8,500 nt of DNA from Verrucomicrobiota bacterium (GTDB lineage: Bacteria > Verrucomicrobiota > Verrucomicrobiia > Chthoniobacterales > UBA10450). Shown piece by piece: positions 7,202 through 8,500 of the stretch. Within the stretch, counting starts at the first letter, position 1. Every line of letters begins with the position of its first letter. The translations under genes and the position numbers were made by a program. The stretch covers positions 1-8,500 of the forward strand of contig QHRC01000167.1 in the NCBI GenBank assembly GCA_003219995.1, read 5' to 3'. Under the pieces are notes generated by a model. The model had not been told where the DNA came from. It saw only the letters and a list, made by a program, of their open reading frames with translations, and did not search any database.

Positions 7202-8500
7202 CTCCGACGAGATGACGATGATCCGGAATGCTGACGGTGTGATCTCCAGCGGCTACCCGCACGCGCAGCGCGGCACCATGGATCGCGTCCTCGCGACCTA
7301 CGAGTTGACTTCGTACACGTTGGCGATTTCAATTGCGCTTTTGGGACACACGGAGTTTGCCTATCATTTCAGCGCGCTGATCTTTAGCACGTTCACAATT
7401 GCGCTCATCGGCTTCGTCGGCACGCGGATGATGGACTGGCGGGTCGGGTTTATTTCGGCGCTGATCTATGCGTGCTTCCCGCCCAGCATAGCTTGGGCGC
7501 GCTACGGATTCTATCCTTCGCAGGAGCAATTTCTTTCACTCTTAACCTTCTGGTTTTTTTATGAAGGAATTCAGGGTCCAGAGTTGCGTGCGCGTCACCT
7601 CACACTCGCGTCGATTAGTTTCACTCTCGGCTACCTTTCGTGGGAAGGCTCGGGTTTCATTCTGCCCGTGCTCTTTGTGGCGATGTTTGCGATGCGATGG
7701 GGGGATAATCGATGGATTAAAGACTGGCACCTCTGGCGCTGTTTCATCGTCGTAAGTTGTATTGTCGTTTCGCAGCTCGCGTATCGGCAACTCACGCTCG
7801 ACAGTTACGATGCTGTCGGCTTCAACCTCAGCGACGTCACAACGCCGACGCTGGCTTATCGCAACTTGCTCACTTACAACCCGACCTACTATATCAAAGT
7901 GCTTTTCTTTTCAGAGGTGAATTTTGTTATTTCTCTGTTCATCTTCGGCGGCTTTCTGTTTTGCTGGGGCGATCGTGCGATCCGTTATTTAGTGGTGGTG
8001 CTATTCGGGTTGAACCTTTGCTACACGAACCTGCTGCCATTCTACGCGCCGCGCTACTGCTACAACGCCGAAGTTCTCTTGATCCTTGCGGGTGTCGGGA
8101 TTTTCTTTAAAATGCGCGACCGCATCGCGTGGCTCGGCGGCGATCACGTCCCGCGCGGATGGCCATGGATGCTGCGCTGGAGCGGAGCGGCCGCACTCAC
8201 GATCGTTTTTGTGCTCGCGACGAACGAGTATGTGGTGAAGTCGTTTCGTCTCTCCGCGAGCTCCGCGAGCGTGCTCAATCCCCAACTATTCGCCCGCCTC
8301 GGGTATTACAAGTCTGATCATCGAGCGGCGGCGCATTTTGTCGCCAAACGGTTCCAGCCGGGCGACGGCATCATCACATTCATGCCGCACATTTTTGAGT
8401 ACTACTCCGGCAAGTACTCAGACTATTCGATCAATACTTTATTGAACGAGAAAATAACCTACGACGGTGGCCGGGAGCATCCGCAATACCTCGACAAATT
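7116..8500 (+). CDS. GT-C fold glycosyltransferase, family 39/ArnT-like (3' truncated by window edge)
   Basis: This frame is open from 6975 to the right edge. I place the visible part from TTG 7116 because the first helix of the enzyme (residues 5-20, 'IVAFTAVTLLGFCLRL') is already encoded there. ATG 7191 would remove that helix and leave the key loop at the very N-terminus. The helix is followed by 'MSLSSDEMTMIRNADG', with Asp-Glu at 7206-7211, matching the first-loop acidic motif of family 39-like GT-C enzymes. Further hallmarks are 'GYPH', 'TYEL', 'WARYGFYPSQEQFLSLLTFW', several membrane helices up to about residue 370, and a soluble tail beginning 'GYYKSDHRAAAHFVAKRF'. GT-C enzymes transfer sugar from a polyprenyl-phosphate donor on the periplasmic face. 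No ribosome site precedes 7116, which supports fusion to the upstream ORF over an independent start. Donor and acceptor are unknown. Confidence 0.85.
   Translation, partial: MRWKIVAFTAVTLLGFCLRLHDLNTMSLSSDEMTMIRNADGVISSGYPHAQRGTMDRVLATYELTSYTLAISIALLGHTEFAYHFSALIFSTFTIALIGFVGTRMMDWRVGFISALIYACFPPSIAWARYGFYPSQEQFLSLLTFWFFYEGIQGPELRARHLTLASISFTLGYLSWEGSGFILPVLFVAMFAMRWGDNRWIKDWHLWRCFIVVSCIVVSQLAYRQLTLDSYDAVGFNLSDVTTPTLAYRNLLTYNPTYYIKVLFFSEVNFVISLFIFGGFLFCWGDRAIRYLVVVLFGLNLCYTNLLPFYAPRYCYNAEVLLILAGVGIFFKMRDRIAWLGGDHVPRGWPWMLRWSGAAALTIVFVLATNEYVVKSFRLSASSASVLNPQLFARLGYYKSDHRAAAHFVAKRFQPGDGIITFMPHIFEYYSGKYSDYSINTLLNEKITYDGGREHPQYLDK
8253..8270 (+). repeat. 9-base tandem duplication inside the glycosyltransferase gene
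   Basis: TCCGCGAGC occurs twice in direct succession, encoding Ser-Ala-Ser twice in the loop after the last visible membrane helix. The repeat unit is a whole number of codons, so the frame is kept. Probably a small slippage duplication or chance. Confidence 0.6.

Overview
The window reads as one co-directional block of envelope and surface-glycan genes, all on the + strand, from a moderately GC-rich Gram-negative-type bacterium (periplasmic adaptor, inner-membrane flippase and polymer-type glycosyltransferase). Protein style (phosphodiesterase ending in a 'VEERLKALGYID' tail, membrane/TPR proteins next to GT-C enzymes) resembles soil Verrucomicrobiota or Acidobacteriota. That placement is an impression and not a demonstrated assignment. 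No rRNA, tRNA, CRISPR array, insertion sequence or phage gene was seen.

Layout: (1) 3' part of an alkaline-phosphatase-superfamily phosphodiesterase (start lies upstream of the window); (2) an RND/HlyD-type periplasmic adaptor overlapping it; (3) a small ORF of 59 codons that starts in an ATGA overlap with the adaptor stop and has a signal-peptide-like N-terminus; (4) a Wzx/PST-type oligosaccharide flippase with a good Shine-Dalgarno; (5) a membrane protein with a C-terminal TPR region, starting in a TTGA overlap with the flippase stop; (6) a membrane-anchored protein with two tandem beta-sandwich modules similar in pattern to the N-terminal domain of alpha-L-rhamnosidases; (7) a GT-C (family 39-like) polytopic glycosyltransferase that runs off the right edge.

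Genes 6 and 7 meet at the most unusual spot in the window. The beta-sandwich ORF and the glycosyltransferase ORF are in different frames, both open between 6975 and 7201. The glycosyltransferase's first membrane helix and its 'SDE' loop are encoded inside the 3' end of the beta-sandwich ORF. The last ~28 residues of the beta-sandwich ORF look like non-coding readthrough. The simplest reading is a single-base frameshift near 7110-7125 that splits one fused sugar-recognition/glycosyltransferase protein; two overlapping genes is the alternative.

Functional reading (inference): the flippase moves a lipid-linked sugar across the inner membrane, the GT-C enzyme transfers sugar from a polyprenyl carrier on the periplasmic side, and the beta-sandwich modules could position the glycan acceptor. 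The adaptor, TPR protein and phosphodiesterase would serve export, assembly or modification of the product. Gene spacing (overlaps or a few bases almost everywhere) supports a single transcript. No internal promoter or terminator was recognised.
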